Numbered from the stretch's first letter, positions 49,562 through 59,052 are shown. The stretch is 64,000 nt of DNA from CAZGXI01 sp964529715 (GCA_964529715.1 CAZGXI010000016.1:39579-103578); one strand, 5' to 3'. Notes: a model not told the origin generated them from the sequence alone. Program-made: numbers and translations.

Positions 49562-50857
49562 ATGCAGACGACGGCGCTCTCACACAATCGTTGGGCGGTT
49601 CGCTTTTTTACCATCTGGGGCGGGCAGGCGATTTCGCTGCTCGGCAGTAGCCTGGTGCAGTTTGCGCTGGTGTGGTGGCTCACGGCCCAAACCGGCTCTG
49701 CGACGGTTCTGGCAATGGCGACCCTGTTCGCCATGTTGCCGCAGGTGCTGCTCAGCCCGATTGCGGGGACGCTGGTGGACCGCTGGAACCGCCGCCGGGT
49801 GATGATGGTCGCCGACAGCCTGATCGCTCTGGCGACGCTGGGGTTGGCCTTCCTGTTTGCCACCGGGCTGGTGCAGGTGTGGCACATTTACCTGATCATG
49901 CTGATCCGGTCGGCGGGCGGCGCCTTCCACTGGCCCGCCATGCAGGCTTCGACATCGCTGATGGTTCCGGAAAAACACCTCTCGCGCATCGCCGGGCTGA
50001 ACCAGATGCTTCAGGGTGCGATGGGGATTGTTGCGCCGCCGCTGGGGGCGCTGCTGCTGGTTGCGCTGCCGATGCAGGGCATCCTGATGATCGACGTGTT
50101 CACGGCGCTGATGGCGGTCTTGCCGCTGGTCTTTGTCATGATCCCGCAGCCAGAGCGCAACGGGGCGGTTGCCGTCGAGAAACCCTCTGTGCTGGCAGAC
50201 CTGCGTGAGGGCTTGCGCTATCTGCGCGGCTGGCCGGGCATGATGGCGATCATTGCGATAGCCCTGCTCATTAACTTCCTGGTCAACCCGGCTTTCTCGT
50301 TGCTGCCGATTCTGGTGACGCGGCACTTTGGCGGCGCGGCGCCGGAACTGGCCGGGCTGGAATCGGCCTTCAGCCTGGGGATGCTGACCGGCGGCATCAC
50401 GCTGAGTGTGTGGGGTGGGTTCCGTCGTCGCATTATGACCTCAATGGTCGGGGTACTTGGCATGGGGATCGGTATTGTGCTGATTGGGCTTGTCCCACCG
50501 CTGATGTTCGTTCTGGCGGTGGTGGCGACCTTCGTCAGCGGCTTTATGAACCCGATGGTCAACGGGCCGGTGTTCGCCATCTTACAGGCGAAGGTCGCGC
50601 CGGAGATGCAGGGGCGTGTGTTCTCTCTGCTCAATGCCGGGGCAGTGGCTATCTCCCCGCTGGGCCTGGCGATTGCCGGACCGCTGGCGGATGCGGTTGG
50701 CGTGCAAATCAACTTTGTGGTGGCGGGGGGAGCGTGTTTGCTGCTGAGCGTGATTGCCTTCTTCGTTCCGGCGATCATGCGGATCGAGGACAACAACGGA
50801 CATTCTGTCTCCCAACCGACTGGCACGGTTCAGGAAGAAGCCACCGTCCAGGTATAG
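49562..50857 (+). CDS. MFS efflux transporter, DHA3 type
   Basis: 431 aa with about twelve membrane helices. The N-terminal region FTIWGGQAISLLGSSLVQFA and the loop GTLVDRWNRRRVMMVADSLI (motif A, D-R-x-x-R-R) match DHA3 exporters such as EntS or macrolide efflux proteins. The short intermediate loop (about 190-205) is charged. AAGGAG lies 5 bp upstream. The leader holds the AT-rich repeats, so expression is likely regulated. Substrate unknown. Confidence 0.88.
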   Translation: MQTTALSHNRWAVRFFTIWGGQAISLLGSSLVQFALVWWLTAQTGSATVLAMATLFAMLPQVLLSPIAGTLVDRWNRRRVMMVADSLIALATLGLAFLFATGLVQVWHIYLIMLIRSAGGAFHWPAMQASTSLMVPEKHLSRIAGLNQMLQGAMGIVAPPLGALLLVALPMQGILMIDVFTALMAVLPLVFVMIPQPERNGAVAVEKPSVLADLREGLRYLRGWPGMMAIIAIALLINFLVNPAFSLLPILVTRHFGGAAPELAGLESAFSLGMLTGGITLSVWGGFRRRIMTSMVGVLGMGIGIVLIGLVPPLMFVLAVVATFVSGFMNPMVNGPVFAILQAKVAPEMQGRVFSLLNAGAVAISPLGLAIAGPLADAVGVQINFVVAGGACLLLSVIAFFVPAIMRIEDNNGHSVSQPTGTVQEEATVQV

Positions 50858-50930
50858 GGCCTATCCTTGGGCGGTGGCGAGGGGCTGTGGGGCGGGGTGA
50901 GGCACGACACTCCGTCCCGCGCAATTTCGA

Positions 50931-51605
50931 TCAGGCCGTGAGCATCCCCTGTACCATCTCCAGCGTTTGCGCGAGATTTGGCAGGGTTTCCTGCCACAGC
51001 CAGGTGGGCTTCGCCCGTAGCCCCGGCAGCATGGCGCTGTGGAAATAGCCTTCGGCATCCAGGTCGATGCGGTCATAGCGGCCATCGCTGCCCAGGCGGT
51101 AGAAGTCGGCGTGCTCGCGCAGCGGATCGATCAGCCAGTATTCGGTGAACTTCTCGCCTCGGTCGCGCGCCTGGCTTTCTTCCGACGTGATCTCGATGAC
51201 CAGATCAGCCGGGCCGTCGATGTAGGTTTCCTGGATTCGGTCGCGGTGCTCGTTCAACAGCACGAGCAGGTCTGGCGCCCGTCCGGCAGGGCGATCCGGC
51301 AATCGCCTCAAGAAGGGGGCATACAGCATCTCGCCAATCGGTCGTTCGGAGAGGTAGACATCCAGTAAGCGCACCAGAAAGCCGTGAATCCGCTGATGCT
51401 TGATGCTGGCGGGCGATGGCATGACATATCCTTCCCTGGATTGTTCCTCTGAAACGGGCGGGTACAGCAAGATCACTTCTCCGTCTACCCATTCGGCGTG
51501 CGTATCCTCGTCTACCCAGGCCAGGAACTCTTCCCACGTCATGCGCAGCGGAGCAGGGGAGGCCGCGTCGGTTGTCTTTTCAGGGATCGCTGTCGTCGCT
51601 GCCAT
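50931..51605 (-). CDS. Uma2-family (DUF820) putative endonuclease
   Basis: 224 aa from ATG 51605, which has GGTGAGG 8 bp upstream; ATG 51632 is an alternative and a TATAAT lies just before it. PD-(D/E)xK-like residues occur in APDLLVL and VIEITSEESQARDRGEKFTE with WLIDP, and the N-terminal TWEEFLAWVD and EWVDGEV complete the Uma2 pattern. The family is abundant in Cyanobacteria and Chloroflexota; its role is unproven. Monocistronic. Confidence 0.88.
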   Translation of the reverse strand: MAATTAIPEKTTDAASPAPLRMTWEEFLAWVDEDTHAEWVDGEVILLYPPVSEEQSREGYVMPSPASIKHQRIHGFLVRLLDVYLSERPIGEMLYAPFLRRLPDRPAGRAPDLLVLLNEHRDRIQETYIDGPADLVIEITSEESQARDRGEKFTEYWLIDPLREHADFYRLGSDGRYDRIDLDAEGYFHSAMLPGLRAKPTWLWQETLPNLAQTLEMVQGMLTA

Positions 51606-51714
51606 TGTCTCAACCTCACCCACCAACTTCATCCTATTCCCATTATAGCAGACGCCCGGTCCGGTCGGGCAGAACCGGGTCGGGCGTCCACAAAATGAAC
51701 AGTTTCCGGAGTCG

Positions 51715-52899
51715 CTACCCGATCACCCCCAGTGCCTTGCCGACCTTCTCGAAGGCGGCCAAGCCGATCTCCAAATCTTCCTGGGAGTGGGCGGCGGTAT
51801 TCATTACGCGGATGCGCGCCTTGCCCTGCGGCACGGTCGGGTAGCCGATTGCCATCGCAAACACGCCTGCCTCGAACAGCGCGCGGCTGAACTGTTGTGC
51901 CAGCGGCGCTTCGCCCAGCATCACCGGCACGATGGGCGTCTGCGTCTGGCCGGTGTCGAAGCCGAGCGTCTTCATCTCGCGCTTGAAGAACTCGGCGTTC
52001 TTCCACAGGCGGTCTACCAGCTCGGTCGATTCTTCCAGCAGGTCCACCGCAGCCAGGCAGGCCGCCGTGTCAGGCACGGTCATGGCGCTGGAGAAGAGAA
52101 AGGGCCGCCCGCGTTGGCGCAGCCAGTCCACGATAATCTGTGCGCCGGCGACCACGCCACCCATGACGCCGAACGCCTTCGACATTGTGCCGACCTCAAT
52201 ATCGACCTTGCCGTGCAGTCCGAAGTGGTCCACGATGCCGCGCCCGCCCCGGCCCAGCACACCCTCGCCGTGCGCGTCATCCACCATCAGCAGGATGTCG
52301 TGCTCGGCGGCGACGGCGTAAATCTCCGGCAGCGGCACGATGTCGCCGTCCATGCTGAACACGCCGTCGGTGACGATCAGGCGGCGGCGGTAGTCTTTTT
52401 CCTCGGCGATTTTGGCCTGCAAATCGGCAGGGCTGCAATGCTCGTAGGCGACGATCTTGGCGCGGCTCAGGCGGCAGCCGTCGATGATGCTGGCGTGATT
52501 AAGCCGGTCCGAGAAGATCACGTCGCCCGGCCCGACCAGCGCCGGGATGGTGGCGAGGTTGGCGTTAAAGCCGCTCTGGAACGTGATCGCCGCCTCGACG
52601 CCCTTGAACCTCGCCAGCCGCTCTTCCAGGCGGACATGCAGGCTCATCGTCCCGGCGATAGAGCGCACCGCGCCCGGCCCGACGCCGTACTGCGCGCTGG
52701 CCCGGTTCACCGCTTCGACCAGCCGGGGGTGGTTCGCCAGGCCCAGGTAGTTGTTGGCGCAGAAGTTCAGCACGCGCCGCCCGTCCACGACGATCCAGGC
52801 GCCCATCGGGCTGTCGATGGTGCGGATGGTGTTCAACAGGCCCTGCTCCTTGAGCGAGGCGATTTCCTGGACGATCCAGTCGGTCTTGGTAGACATCAC
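51715..52899 (-). CDS. kbl: Glycine C-acetyltransferase (2-amino-3-ketobutyrate CoA ligase)
   Basis: 394 aa. Alpha-oxoamine synthase family: NFCANNYLGLANHP, RSIAGTMSLHVRLEERLARF, DDAHGEGVLGRGGRG and the PLP lysine in GTMSKAFGVMGG. Length and motifs favour KBL over 8-amino-7-oxononanoate synthase, though the two are close. It converts 2-amino-3-ketobutyrate and CoA to glycine and acetyl-CoA. It follows the hydrolase gene by 16 bp with AGAGGAG. Threonine dehydrogenase, the usual partner, is not present. Confidence 0.9.
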   Translation of the reverse strand: MMSTKTDWIVQEIASLKEQGLLNTIRTIDSPMGAWIVVDGRRVLNFCANNYLGLANHPRLVEAVNRASAQYGVGPGAVRSIAGTMSLHVRLEERLARFKGVEAAITFQSGFNANLATIPALVGPGDVIFSDRLNHASIIDGCRLSRAKIVAYEHCSPADLQAKIAEEKDYRRRLIVTDGVFSMDGDIVPLPEIYAVAAEHDILLMVDDAHGEGVLGRGGRGIVDHFGLHGKVDIEVGTMSKAFGVMGGVVAGAQIIVDWLRQRGRPFLFSSAMTVPDTAACLAAVDLLEESTELVDRLWKNAEFFKREMKTLGFDTGQTQTPIVPVMLGEAPLAQQFSRALFEAGVFAMAIGYPTVPQGKARIRVMNTAAHSQEDLEIGLAAFEKVGKALGVIG

Positions 52900-52915
52900 A
52901 GTTGACTCCTCTTGG

Positions 52916-53787
52916 TTAGCCGTCGAGCCAGTTCAAAATCGCGCGCTGCACTGCGTCCCGGTTCTCGATCAGGGCGACGTGCCCGCCGCGCACGACGGCG
53001 AGCGTGGCCTGCGGCGCGCGGCGATCAGGTCAGCATGGCGGCGCGGCACAATCGGGTCTTCATCGCCGGTGACGGCCAGCACGGGCGCTTCGATCTCGCC
53101 CAGGCCGTCGCGCATGTCTACGTGATGTCGCATGGCGCGAAAGACTGTCGCCATCGCGCGCATGTCCAGGCGCGCATAGTCGTGCGGGCTGTCGGCGGCG
53201 GCCTGGGCAACGGCCTGCCGGTCCAGCGGGGCGCGCAGGCGAGGATTGTACACGCGCCAGCCCGTCGTGAACAGCTTCGCCGAGTGGCTGAGCGCCCGGT
53301 ATTCCGCCGCGAAGATGGGGCGGTAAAGCGTAGGGAGCGCCAGCAGCATCCGCTGGTGGAAGCCCAACAGACCGCTCCATTCGCCGCGAGCGAAGCCGCC
53401 GATGCTCACGGCGCGGCGGACCAGGGCCGGAGCGCGGTGGGCAATCGCCAGCGCCCAAAAGCCGCCCGTGCTGTGGCCGATCAGGGTAGCGGGCTTTCCA
53501 CCGGTCATGGCCGCGACTGCCCGCCCGCCCAGGTCGCCCCAGGCTTCCGGCGTGATTTGATCTTCCGTGTAACCGGGCGGGAAGGTGGCCGGGTAATGGC
53601 CGGGCAGGTTCAGCAGCACAACGCGCCCGCGCGCCTTGAACGGCGCAATGAGGCCGTACCAGTTCGGCAGGCTGCCGGTGACGCCGTGCATGAAGATGAA
53701 CGTCTCGTCGCCAGAGCTGTGCTCTTCATAATATAGAAGGTGGCCGTCGATGGGGAGCGGTTGGCGTTCAAAGGGAGTCGGGGACAT
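52916..53787 (-). pseudogene. Alpha/beta hydrolase with an apparent frameshift near its end
   Basis: Starts at 53787 (MSPTPFERQPLPIDGHLLYY). The nucleophile is GHSTGG with Ser106, and TGDEDPIVP gives the acid. The frame then breaks within 53011-53023: as written it ends at 52969 in RRRPRSPSCAAGTSP. Shifting by one base yields ATLAVVRGGHVALIENRDAV and NWLDG, with the catalytic His in GGHVA, stopping at 52916. A single missing base (read error or real mutation) therefore removes the catalytic His. If real, the gene is inactive. Co-transcribed with kbl. Confidence 0.85.
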
Positions 53788-53921
53788 GCGTGGAGGAACC
53801 TCTGGTCTGTCTGGACGCGTCTCCCTCAGTGTACAAAAACGCCCGTTTTCTGACCAGCGGCGCGTGTCGGCGCGCGCCGCCGCAGGGAGCAGTACAGAGG
53901 GCGAAGAGTCCCCGCGCTTTT

Positions 53922-54266
53922 TTACGTCGATTGCAAATATTCTACGACGTTGATCATATCCTCGGCGTTGTAGACCGTATAAATGAGTTCCAGACCCTTG
54001 ACCCAATCGCCAATGCTATGCTTTCCCTGCTGCCCTAAACCGATGCCCGCGTGTTGTGCTCCACTGGCTGCCAGGGCGACATAATCGCTATCGTGAGTAC
54101 AAAGGACATATCCCATTGCCGTTGCGCGTGCGAGATGATTCACGTCCGAGTCGTGCAAGACCCCAAGATCACGGGCTGTTACCGCGTCGATGCCCCGTAA
54201 CCGCAGTTGTTCGGCGATGACGACCTGAACATTTTCATCGAGGTAAAATCGAATGGCGTTTACCAA
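53922..54266 (-). CDS. DUF5615 PIN-like toxin
   Basis: 114 aa. The motif pattern is FYLDENVQ, TARDLGVLHDSD, HLARATAMGYVLCTHDSDYV, matching DUF5615 PIN-like ribonucleases with the acidic residues retained. It overlaps the end of the DUF433 gene by 32 bp, so it is made after it. In such pairs the DUF433 protein is the antitoxin and this is the RNase toxin (family knowledge). Confidence 0.85.
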   Translation of the reverse strand: MVNAIRFYLDENVQVVIAEQLRLRGIDAVTARDLGVLHDSDVNHLARATAMGYVLCTHDSDYVALAASGAQHAGIGLGQQGKHSIGDWVKGLELIYTVYNAEDMINVVEYLQST

Positions 54267-54537
54267 CGCCTTTCTCCTTTAACTCGTCAAAGCGCCGCTG
54301 ATTTTCCCTGATCTCGTCGTCAATCGCGGTCTTGTGATCGTAGTAGTAGGCCAGCGCCGCATGTACCTGCGCCAGAGACAGCTTGAATCCCAACGCAAGA
54401 TCATCCGGGCCTTGCCCCTGGAAAATCATCGCAGCGGCAATATCCGAAACACAGACGCCTGTTCCAGCGACGACCGGGCGACCACTGCGGACGTTTGGGT
54501 TGGTGGCAATCAGATCGATGGTGAGAATGGTGTCCAC
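54235..54537 (-). CDS. DUF433 antitoxin
   Basis: 100 aa. Has the DUF433 core NPNVRSGRPVVAGTGVCVSD and LALGFKLSLAQVHAALAYYY, a helix-turn-helix-like fold. The C-terminal charged helix (IDDEIRENQRRFDELKEKG) is the likely toxin-binding part. It lies 3 bp from the recN stop and precedes the DUF5615 toxin, forming a type II toxin-antitoxin pair. Confidence 0.85.
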   Translation of the reverse strand: MDTILTIDLIATNPNVRSGRPVVAGTGVCVSDIAAAMIFQGQGPDDLALGFKLSLAQVHAALAYYYDHKTAIDDEIRENQRRFDELKEKGVGKRHSILPR

Positions 54538-54540
54538 AAA

Positions 54541-56277
54541 TTAAACTCCCTGTCCCTCTTTCACCCGTCGCGCCAGCATCAGGATGTCGTGGGCGCTCTG
54601 GTGGCCCGAATCTGTCTGCGCGCCGAGCATCTCGGCCAGCTCGGTCACACGGCCTTTGTCGTCCAGCGGGTCGGCCAGCGTGATTGTACGCCCGCCGCGT
54701 TGCAGCTTGTGGATGCGGAAATGAACATCGGCGAATCCGGCCAACTGCGCCAGGTGCGTCACCACGAACACCTGATGCGAGTCGGTCAGCTCCCACAGCT
54801 TTTGCCCCACCACCGTGCCAATCCGCCCGCCGATGCCCTGGTCGATCTCGTCGAAGATCAGGGTCGGCGTTTGGTCTACGCGGCCCAACACGCCCTTGAG
54901 CGCCAGCATGATACGTGCCGCCTCGCCGCCGCTGGCGACCTTTGCCAGGGGACGCAGTGGTTCGCCGGGGTTGGCGCTCATCAGGAACTCGATCCGGTCC
55001 ACGCCGGTCGAGTCAAAGGCCAGGCGGCGTTCGCCCACGTAAGCGCCGTCGGGGTCTTGCTGCTGTTCGATGTTCACCACAAAGCGCCCGCCGGCCATGC
55101 GCAGGTCGCCCAGTTCGCGCTCGATGCTCTGCGCGAGCCGGGCGGCAGCCTGCTGCCGTGTCTGAGAGAGGCGCGCAGCCAGGTCGCCGATCTGGCGCAG
55201 TTGGGCCTCCTCCTTTTCGCGCAGCTCTGCCAGCCGCTCCTCGCTGTGCTGGAGGGTATCCAGTTCGGCGGCGGCACGCGCGGCGTATTCCAACGCGGCC
55301 TGGACCGTGCCGCCATACTTACGCTTGATGCGCCGGATCGCTTCCAGGCGTTCTTCCAACTCGTCCAGGCGCGACGGGCTGTATTCGACCGACTCGCGGT
55401 AGCGGCGCATGGTCGCGCCCAGATCGTCTGCCTGGACGCTCAGGCTTTCGGCCAGTTGAAAGGCTTCGGCCATCGTCGGATCGATTTCTGCCAGTTTTTT
55501 GAGCGTCAACATAGCCTGCTGAAGCAGGTCCGTCGCAGCGGGGGTATCTGGCCCACCGTTGAGCAGCAGAGCATAAGCCTCGTCGGCCAGCGCGGCCAGC
55601 TTTTCGCTGTTGACGAGCCGATTGCGCTCCTCGCGGATGTCGTCTTCTTCTTCCGGGCGCAGATTCAGCGAGGTGATCTCCTCGACCTGGAAGGCCAGCA
55701 TATCGGCGCGGCGGGCCAGTTCGGCCTCGTCGCGCAGCAGGGCGGCGATCTCTTCGCGCAGCTGCCGCAGCCGGGTCACCAGCGTCGCCAGCGCCGCGCG
55801 CGGCTCTTCTAGATTGGCGTAGCGATCCAGCAGGTACAGGTGCTCACGGGGGCGCAGCAACGACAGGTGTTCACTCTGGCCGTGAATATCCACCAGCAGG
55901 TCGCCCACCGCGCGCAGCAGGTCCAGCCGCACAACCACGCCATTGATGCGGGCCAGGCTGCGCCCGTTCGACCGGATTTCGCGGTCCAGCGTCAGCAGGC
56001 CCGGATCGTCCTGCGGCAGGTTTTCGTCGGCCAACAGCGTGGCGATCCGGCGCTGCACAGAGGGCGGCAGCGCGAATACGCCTTCGACCAGGGCGCGGTC
56101 TGCCCCAGCGCGCACCATGCCGGGGTCAGCGCGGTCGCCCAACAGCAGGCTCATGGCGTCGATGATGATCGACTTGCCCGCGCCGGTCTCACCGGTAATG
56201 ACGTTGAGGCCCGGCGCAAAGCGCAGCGTCAGGGCTTCGATGATGGCAAAATTCTGGATACGGAGTTCTTCAAGCAT
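54541..56277 (-). CDS. recN: DNA repair protein RecN
   Basis: 578 aa from ATG 56277 (56283 is possible). SMC-like ATPase: Walker A GETGAGKS, IIIDAMSLLLGDRAD, the coiled-coil arms with a non-coiled centre (about 170-360), the ABC signature VASGGEAARIMLALK and Walker B PTLIFDEIDQGIGG. RecN holds broken DNA ends during recombinational repair. It is directly downstream of the archaemetzincin-like gene (8 bp) and in the nadK-recN neighbourhood often conserved in bacteria. Confidence 0.95.
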   Translation of the reverse strand: MLEELRIQNFAIIEALTLRFAPGLNVITGETGAGKSIIIDAMSLLLGDRADPGMVRAGADRALVEGVFALPPSVQRRIATLLADENLPQDDPGLLTLDREIRSNGRSLARINGVVVRLDLLRAVGDLLVDIHGQSEHLSLLRPREHLYLLDRYANLEEPRAALATLVTRLRQLREEIAALLRDEAELARRADMLAFQVEEITSLNLRPEEEDDIREERNRLVNSEKLAALADEAYALLLNGGPDTPAATDLLQQAMLTLKKLAEIDPTMAEAFQLAESLSVQADDLGATMRRYRESVEYSPSRLDELEERLEAIRRIKRKYGGTVQAALEYAARAAAELDTLQHSEERLAELREKEEAQLRQIGDLAARLSQTRQQAAARLAQSIERELGDLRMAGGRFVVNIEQQQDPDGAYVGERRLAFDSTGVDRIEFLMSANPGEPLRPLAKVASGGEAARIMLALKGVLGRVDQTPTLIFDEIDQGIGGRIGTVVGQKLWELTDSHQVFVVTHLAQLAGFADVHFRIHKLQRGGRTITLADPLDDKGRVTELAEMLGAQTDSGHQSAHDILMLARRVKEGQGV

Positions 56278-56285
56278 AGGCATCT

Positions 56286-57335
56286 TCAGGAGCGTCGGCG
56301 ATACGACGGTTTCAGCCAGGCGGCGATCTGCGCCGCACAGGACGGGCACAGTTGGGCGGTTTTGCGGTCGGTGTCGGCCAGAGAGTTGCTCGGCGCACGG
56401 GCGCAGCTTGCGTTGCGGCAGGGTCCCAGGCCCAGGCTGGCGCTCACCTGGCTGACGACCGTCGTGGCCACGCGGCGGCGTAGTTCGTGGCATTTCTCCG
56501 GCGCGTCGCAGGGAGTCGGCCCGTGTAGCCGCCGCAGGCCCAGCAAAATGGCCCGGCTGCCGGGGAACTGGGTGCCGAAGACGAAGTTCGTCCCCGGCAG
56601 GTAAATGTCGGCGTCGATCAGGCCGATCACGCGGAAGATGCCGGGCCGGGCGTACTGCTGCAAGGCAGTCAGCAGCGGCACGGCGCGGTACTGCTGTCGG
56701 TCGGCGCGATAGGCCTCCGGCGGCGGGTCCATCGGGCCGCCGAGCGCCACCTCGTGGATAAAGGTGGCTTTCAGGGCCTCGGCGGCAGCCAGCGAGGCTG
56801 TCAGGGGAATCGGGCCGATGGGGATGAGCAGGGTCACATAGCCGTCGGTTGGGGCAGGCTGGCGGCTGTGCGCCTTCAGCTGTTTCATGTCGGCGGCATC
56901 TTGCGGGTCGGTGATCCCCCGGAAGACGGCTTCCAGGGCTTCTGTCGAGGGCAGCCGGCCTGTTGTAGGAGCCTGATCTTGAGTGCTGAGCTGGTCCAGT
57001 TCTGTTACGAACGCTTCCAGCATCTTCAGCAAGGTATCTTCCAGGGCGTTTTGGCTCGCTGGGGGCAGGTTTGCGGTGTCGTCTGGCGACAGGGATAACG
57101 CTGCCCGTTGCGGATCGGCCAGGTATTCGGCGACGGTCAGCTCGTTCTCGTCGTGATACCAGTCCTCGTGATCCGACCAGGCCCCACACGCCAGGCAGTA
57201 AGTTTCCTGCCACCTCTTGCCGCACGCCGGGCAGACGCCGTGTGTGTCGAAGGTATGCCAGGTATGCTGACAGTCACACAGCCAGCGGTCGTCGGGATCG
57301 GGTCGCCAGTCGCACTTGGGACACGCGATATACAT
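56286..57335 (-). CDS. Zinc-ribbon protein with a dead archaemetzincin domain
   Basis: 349 aa. The N-terminus has several Cys pairs (CPKC 5-8, CPAC 35-38, CLAC 47-50) forming zinc ribbons. Residues about 165-340 follow archaemetzincin: LIDADIYLPGTNFVFGTQFP, then the region of HExxHxxGxxH, here SQVSASLGLGP (295-305). The three zinc His are Ser295, Ala299 and Pro305, and the catalytic Glu is Gln296. The second metal site is retained (Cys306, Cys311, Cys330, Cys333, with SNSLADTDRK). Protease activity should be absent. Between recN and the B-box membrane gene. Confidence 0.85.
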   Translation of the reverse strand: MYIACPKCDWRPDPDDRWLCDCQHTWHTFDTHGVCPACGKRWQETYCLACGAWSDHEDWYHDENELTVAEYLADPQRAALSLSPDDTANLPPASQNALEDTLLKMLEAFVTELDQLSTQDQAPTTGRLPSTEALEAVFRGITDPQDAADMKQLKAHSRQPAPTDGYVTLLIPIGPIPLTASLAAAEALKATFIHEVALGGPMDPPPEAYRADRQQYRAVPLLTALQQYARPGIFRVIGLIDADIYLPGTNFVFGTQFPGSRAILLGLRRLHGPTPCDAPEKCHELRRRVATTVVSQVSASLGLGPCRNASCARAPSNSLADTDRKTAQLCPSCAAQIAAWLKPSYRRRS

Positions 57336-57388
57336 GGCGCGTTGTTGCCTCCAGGGTTGCCGGACAAAGGCCGGGAGTGCCGGCCCGG

Positions 57389-57895
57389 CTATTGGCCGTA
57401 ACGGAACCAGCTATAGGCCGTTCCGGCGGCCAGAGCAGCGAAGAGGATCGGACCGAGCAGCGAAAAGTACATCGCCGGCAGCGCACCGGCGAGGATTCCT
57501 CCCGCCACAACGTGGCCGGTGTAACGCCCGCGCCGCCGCCGCACCGCTGCCAGCACTACCTGCGCGATCAGAGTCCCGGCGACAGGCCCCAGGATGATGC
57601 TGAGCAGTAGCCCGAAGTGCATCGTGATCAGGCTCGCCGCCAGGCTGATTCCGATGCTCACAATCCCTGCCACCACGTAGTCAATGTTCCCGGCGGTGTA
57701 GAACACGTCCTGCTGGCCACGCACGCACTCTTTGCAACGGTAGCCTACCGGCGTTCGGATGGCGCAGCGGGTGCACATCAGGCGACCGCAGCGGTTACAG
57801 CGCAGGGTGGTTTCCACTGTCGGGTGCACGGCGCAAAACGTGTGTAGTTCCAGGCTGTCGGCGCTCAGGTTCAGATTTTCCGATGCTTCGTTCAT
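57389..57895 (-). CDS. B-box zinc-finger membrane protein
   Basis: 168 aa. The N-terminal B-box-type zinc finger (about 20-60) has CAVHPTVETTLRCNRCGRLM and CTRCAIRTPVGYRCKEC. Three to four membrane helices (about 70-165) follow. This finger-plus-membrane form is common in Chloroflexota and Actinobacteria; the role is unknown. The start overlaps the nadK stop by 4 bp, so it is coupled to nadK. Confidence 0.82.
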   Translation of the reverse strand: MNEASENLNLSADSLELHTFCAVHPTVETTLRCNRCGRLMCTRCAIRTPVGYRCKECVRGQQDVFYTAGNIDYVVAGIVSIGISLAASLITMHFGLLLSIILGPVAGTLIAQVVLAAVRRRRGRYTGHVVAGGILAGALPAMYFSLLGPILFAALAAGTAYSWFRYGQ

Positions 57896-58800
57896 CTGCT
57901 CTTTTCGCTTTCCGGGTTGAGGCCTTGCCCGGCCTGGCGGTGATCGTTGCCTTGCTGGTTGAGATTCTCGCGCGACGGATGGCGCGGTTCCAGGCGATCC
58001 AGCAGGGAGCGGTAAAAGTAGGTGCGTTCCCGCAGCCGGACAAAACGGCTGGTGTAGTTGCTGGCCTGCACCACCACGCGATCCCCGGCCAACAGGGGCG
58101 TTGCCAGCCCGCCGTCAGCTGTCAGTGCCGTTTCGGTGCGTGTCTCTGGCGAGATGACGACCTCGATCACCGCGCCTTGCGACACAACGATGGGCCGGTC
58201 CATGCTCAGATGCGGCGCGACCGGCACCACCAGGATGTTCCTGAGTTCCGGCGGCAGAATCGGCCCGCCGACCGCCAGCGCATAAGCGGTGGACCCGGTG
58301 GCCGTCGCCACGATCAGCGCGTCTGCGATGTAGGTGGTCGTCCAACCGCCGTCGATGTATGTCTCCAGCCAGACGACGACGGGGAGCGGCCCACGCCCGA
58401 TCACCACCTCGTTCAGGGCATCGCCGCGTGCCAACACCCGTTCGCCCCGCCGCGCGGTGTAGTTGAGCATCATCCGCTCTTCGATCCAGCCATCCCCGGC
58501 CAGCAGGCGTTCCAAGACGGTGGGCCAACTCAGCGGGTCGGCGATTTCGGTGAGAAAGCCCAACCGCCCAACGTTAATGCCCAGCACAGGCACACCCGCC
58601 GGGGCGCAGATGCGTGCTGCGCGCAGCATGGCGCCGTCGCCACCGATGGCGACCACCAGATCGGTGCCCGCGATCAGCGAATCCGGCTCTTCGGCTTCTT
58701 CGCCCGTGCGTACCCACACGTCCACGCCGCGCCGCGCCAGGCTATCGGCGATCTGCCGGGCCAGTGGCGTTGTTTGAGGACGTAGCGGGTGCGCCAGCAC
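57892..58800 (-). CDS. nadK: NAD kinase
   Basis: 302 aa. The GGDG motif (53-56) in VVAIGGDGAMLRAAR, GVPVLGINVGRLGFLTEI, the NE motif in DALNEVVIGR and the TATGSTAYALAVGGPI loop are all present. It phosphorylates NAD to NADP. The extreme C-terminus (about 280-302, Gln/Glu-rich) is a non-conserved tail that overlaps the B-box gene start. It is the first gene of the nadK to recN run. Confidence 0.95.
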   Translation of the reverse strand: MLAHPLRPQTTPLARQIADSLARRGVDVWVRTGEEAEEPDSLIAGTDLVVAIGGDGAMLRAARICAPAGVPVLGINVGRLGFLTEIADPLSWPTVLERLLAGDGWIEERMMLNYTARRGERVLARGDALNEVVIGRGPLPVVVWLETYIDGGWTTTYIADALIVATATGSTAYALAVGGPILPPELRNILVVPVAPHLSMDRPIVVSQGAVIEVVISPETRTETALTADGGLATPLLAGDRVVVQASNYTSRFVRLRERTYFYRSLLDRLEPRHPSRENLNQQGNDHRQAGQGLNPESEKSR

Positions 58801-58956
58801 GCCGGCGCGTTGCAGTGGTCTGATGGCTCGCGCTCCCTTGGGGGTCGGCTTTTGATTGTTCCATTATAGCCGCGCCGCCAGCAGCTAACAAACCGGAGGC
58901 GCGAGCAGAGATGATTTTACGAACAAAAGTTCTATTTGGCAAGATGATTGGGCCAG

Positions 58957-58990
58957 CAAAAAGAACCCCCGGACGAACGCCGTCCGGGGG
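58957..58990 (-). terminator. Terminator after the C39 peptidase
   Basis: Arms CCCCCGGACG (58966-58975) and CGTCCGGGGG (58981-58990) with loop AACGC. Read on the minus strand the hairpin is followed by TTCTTTTTG, a U tract. It ends the gene at 59053-60135. The remaining gap to nadK holds only promoter-like AT-rich sequence near 58860. Confidence 0.85.
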
Positions 58991-59052
58991 CTGCGCAGAT
59001 GGCTCGATTTTGAGCGCGCTCGGAAAGCGCGCGTCAAGGCGACCGCGTGTGT

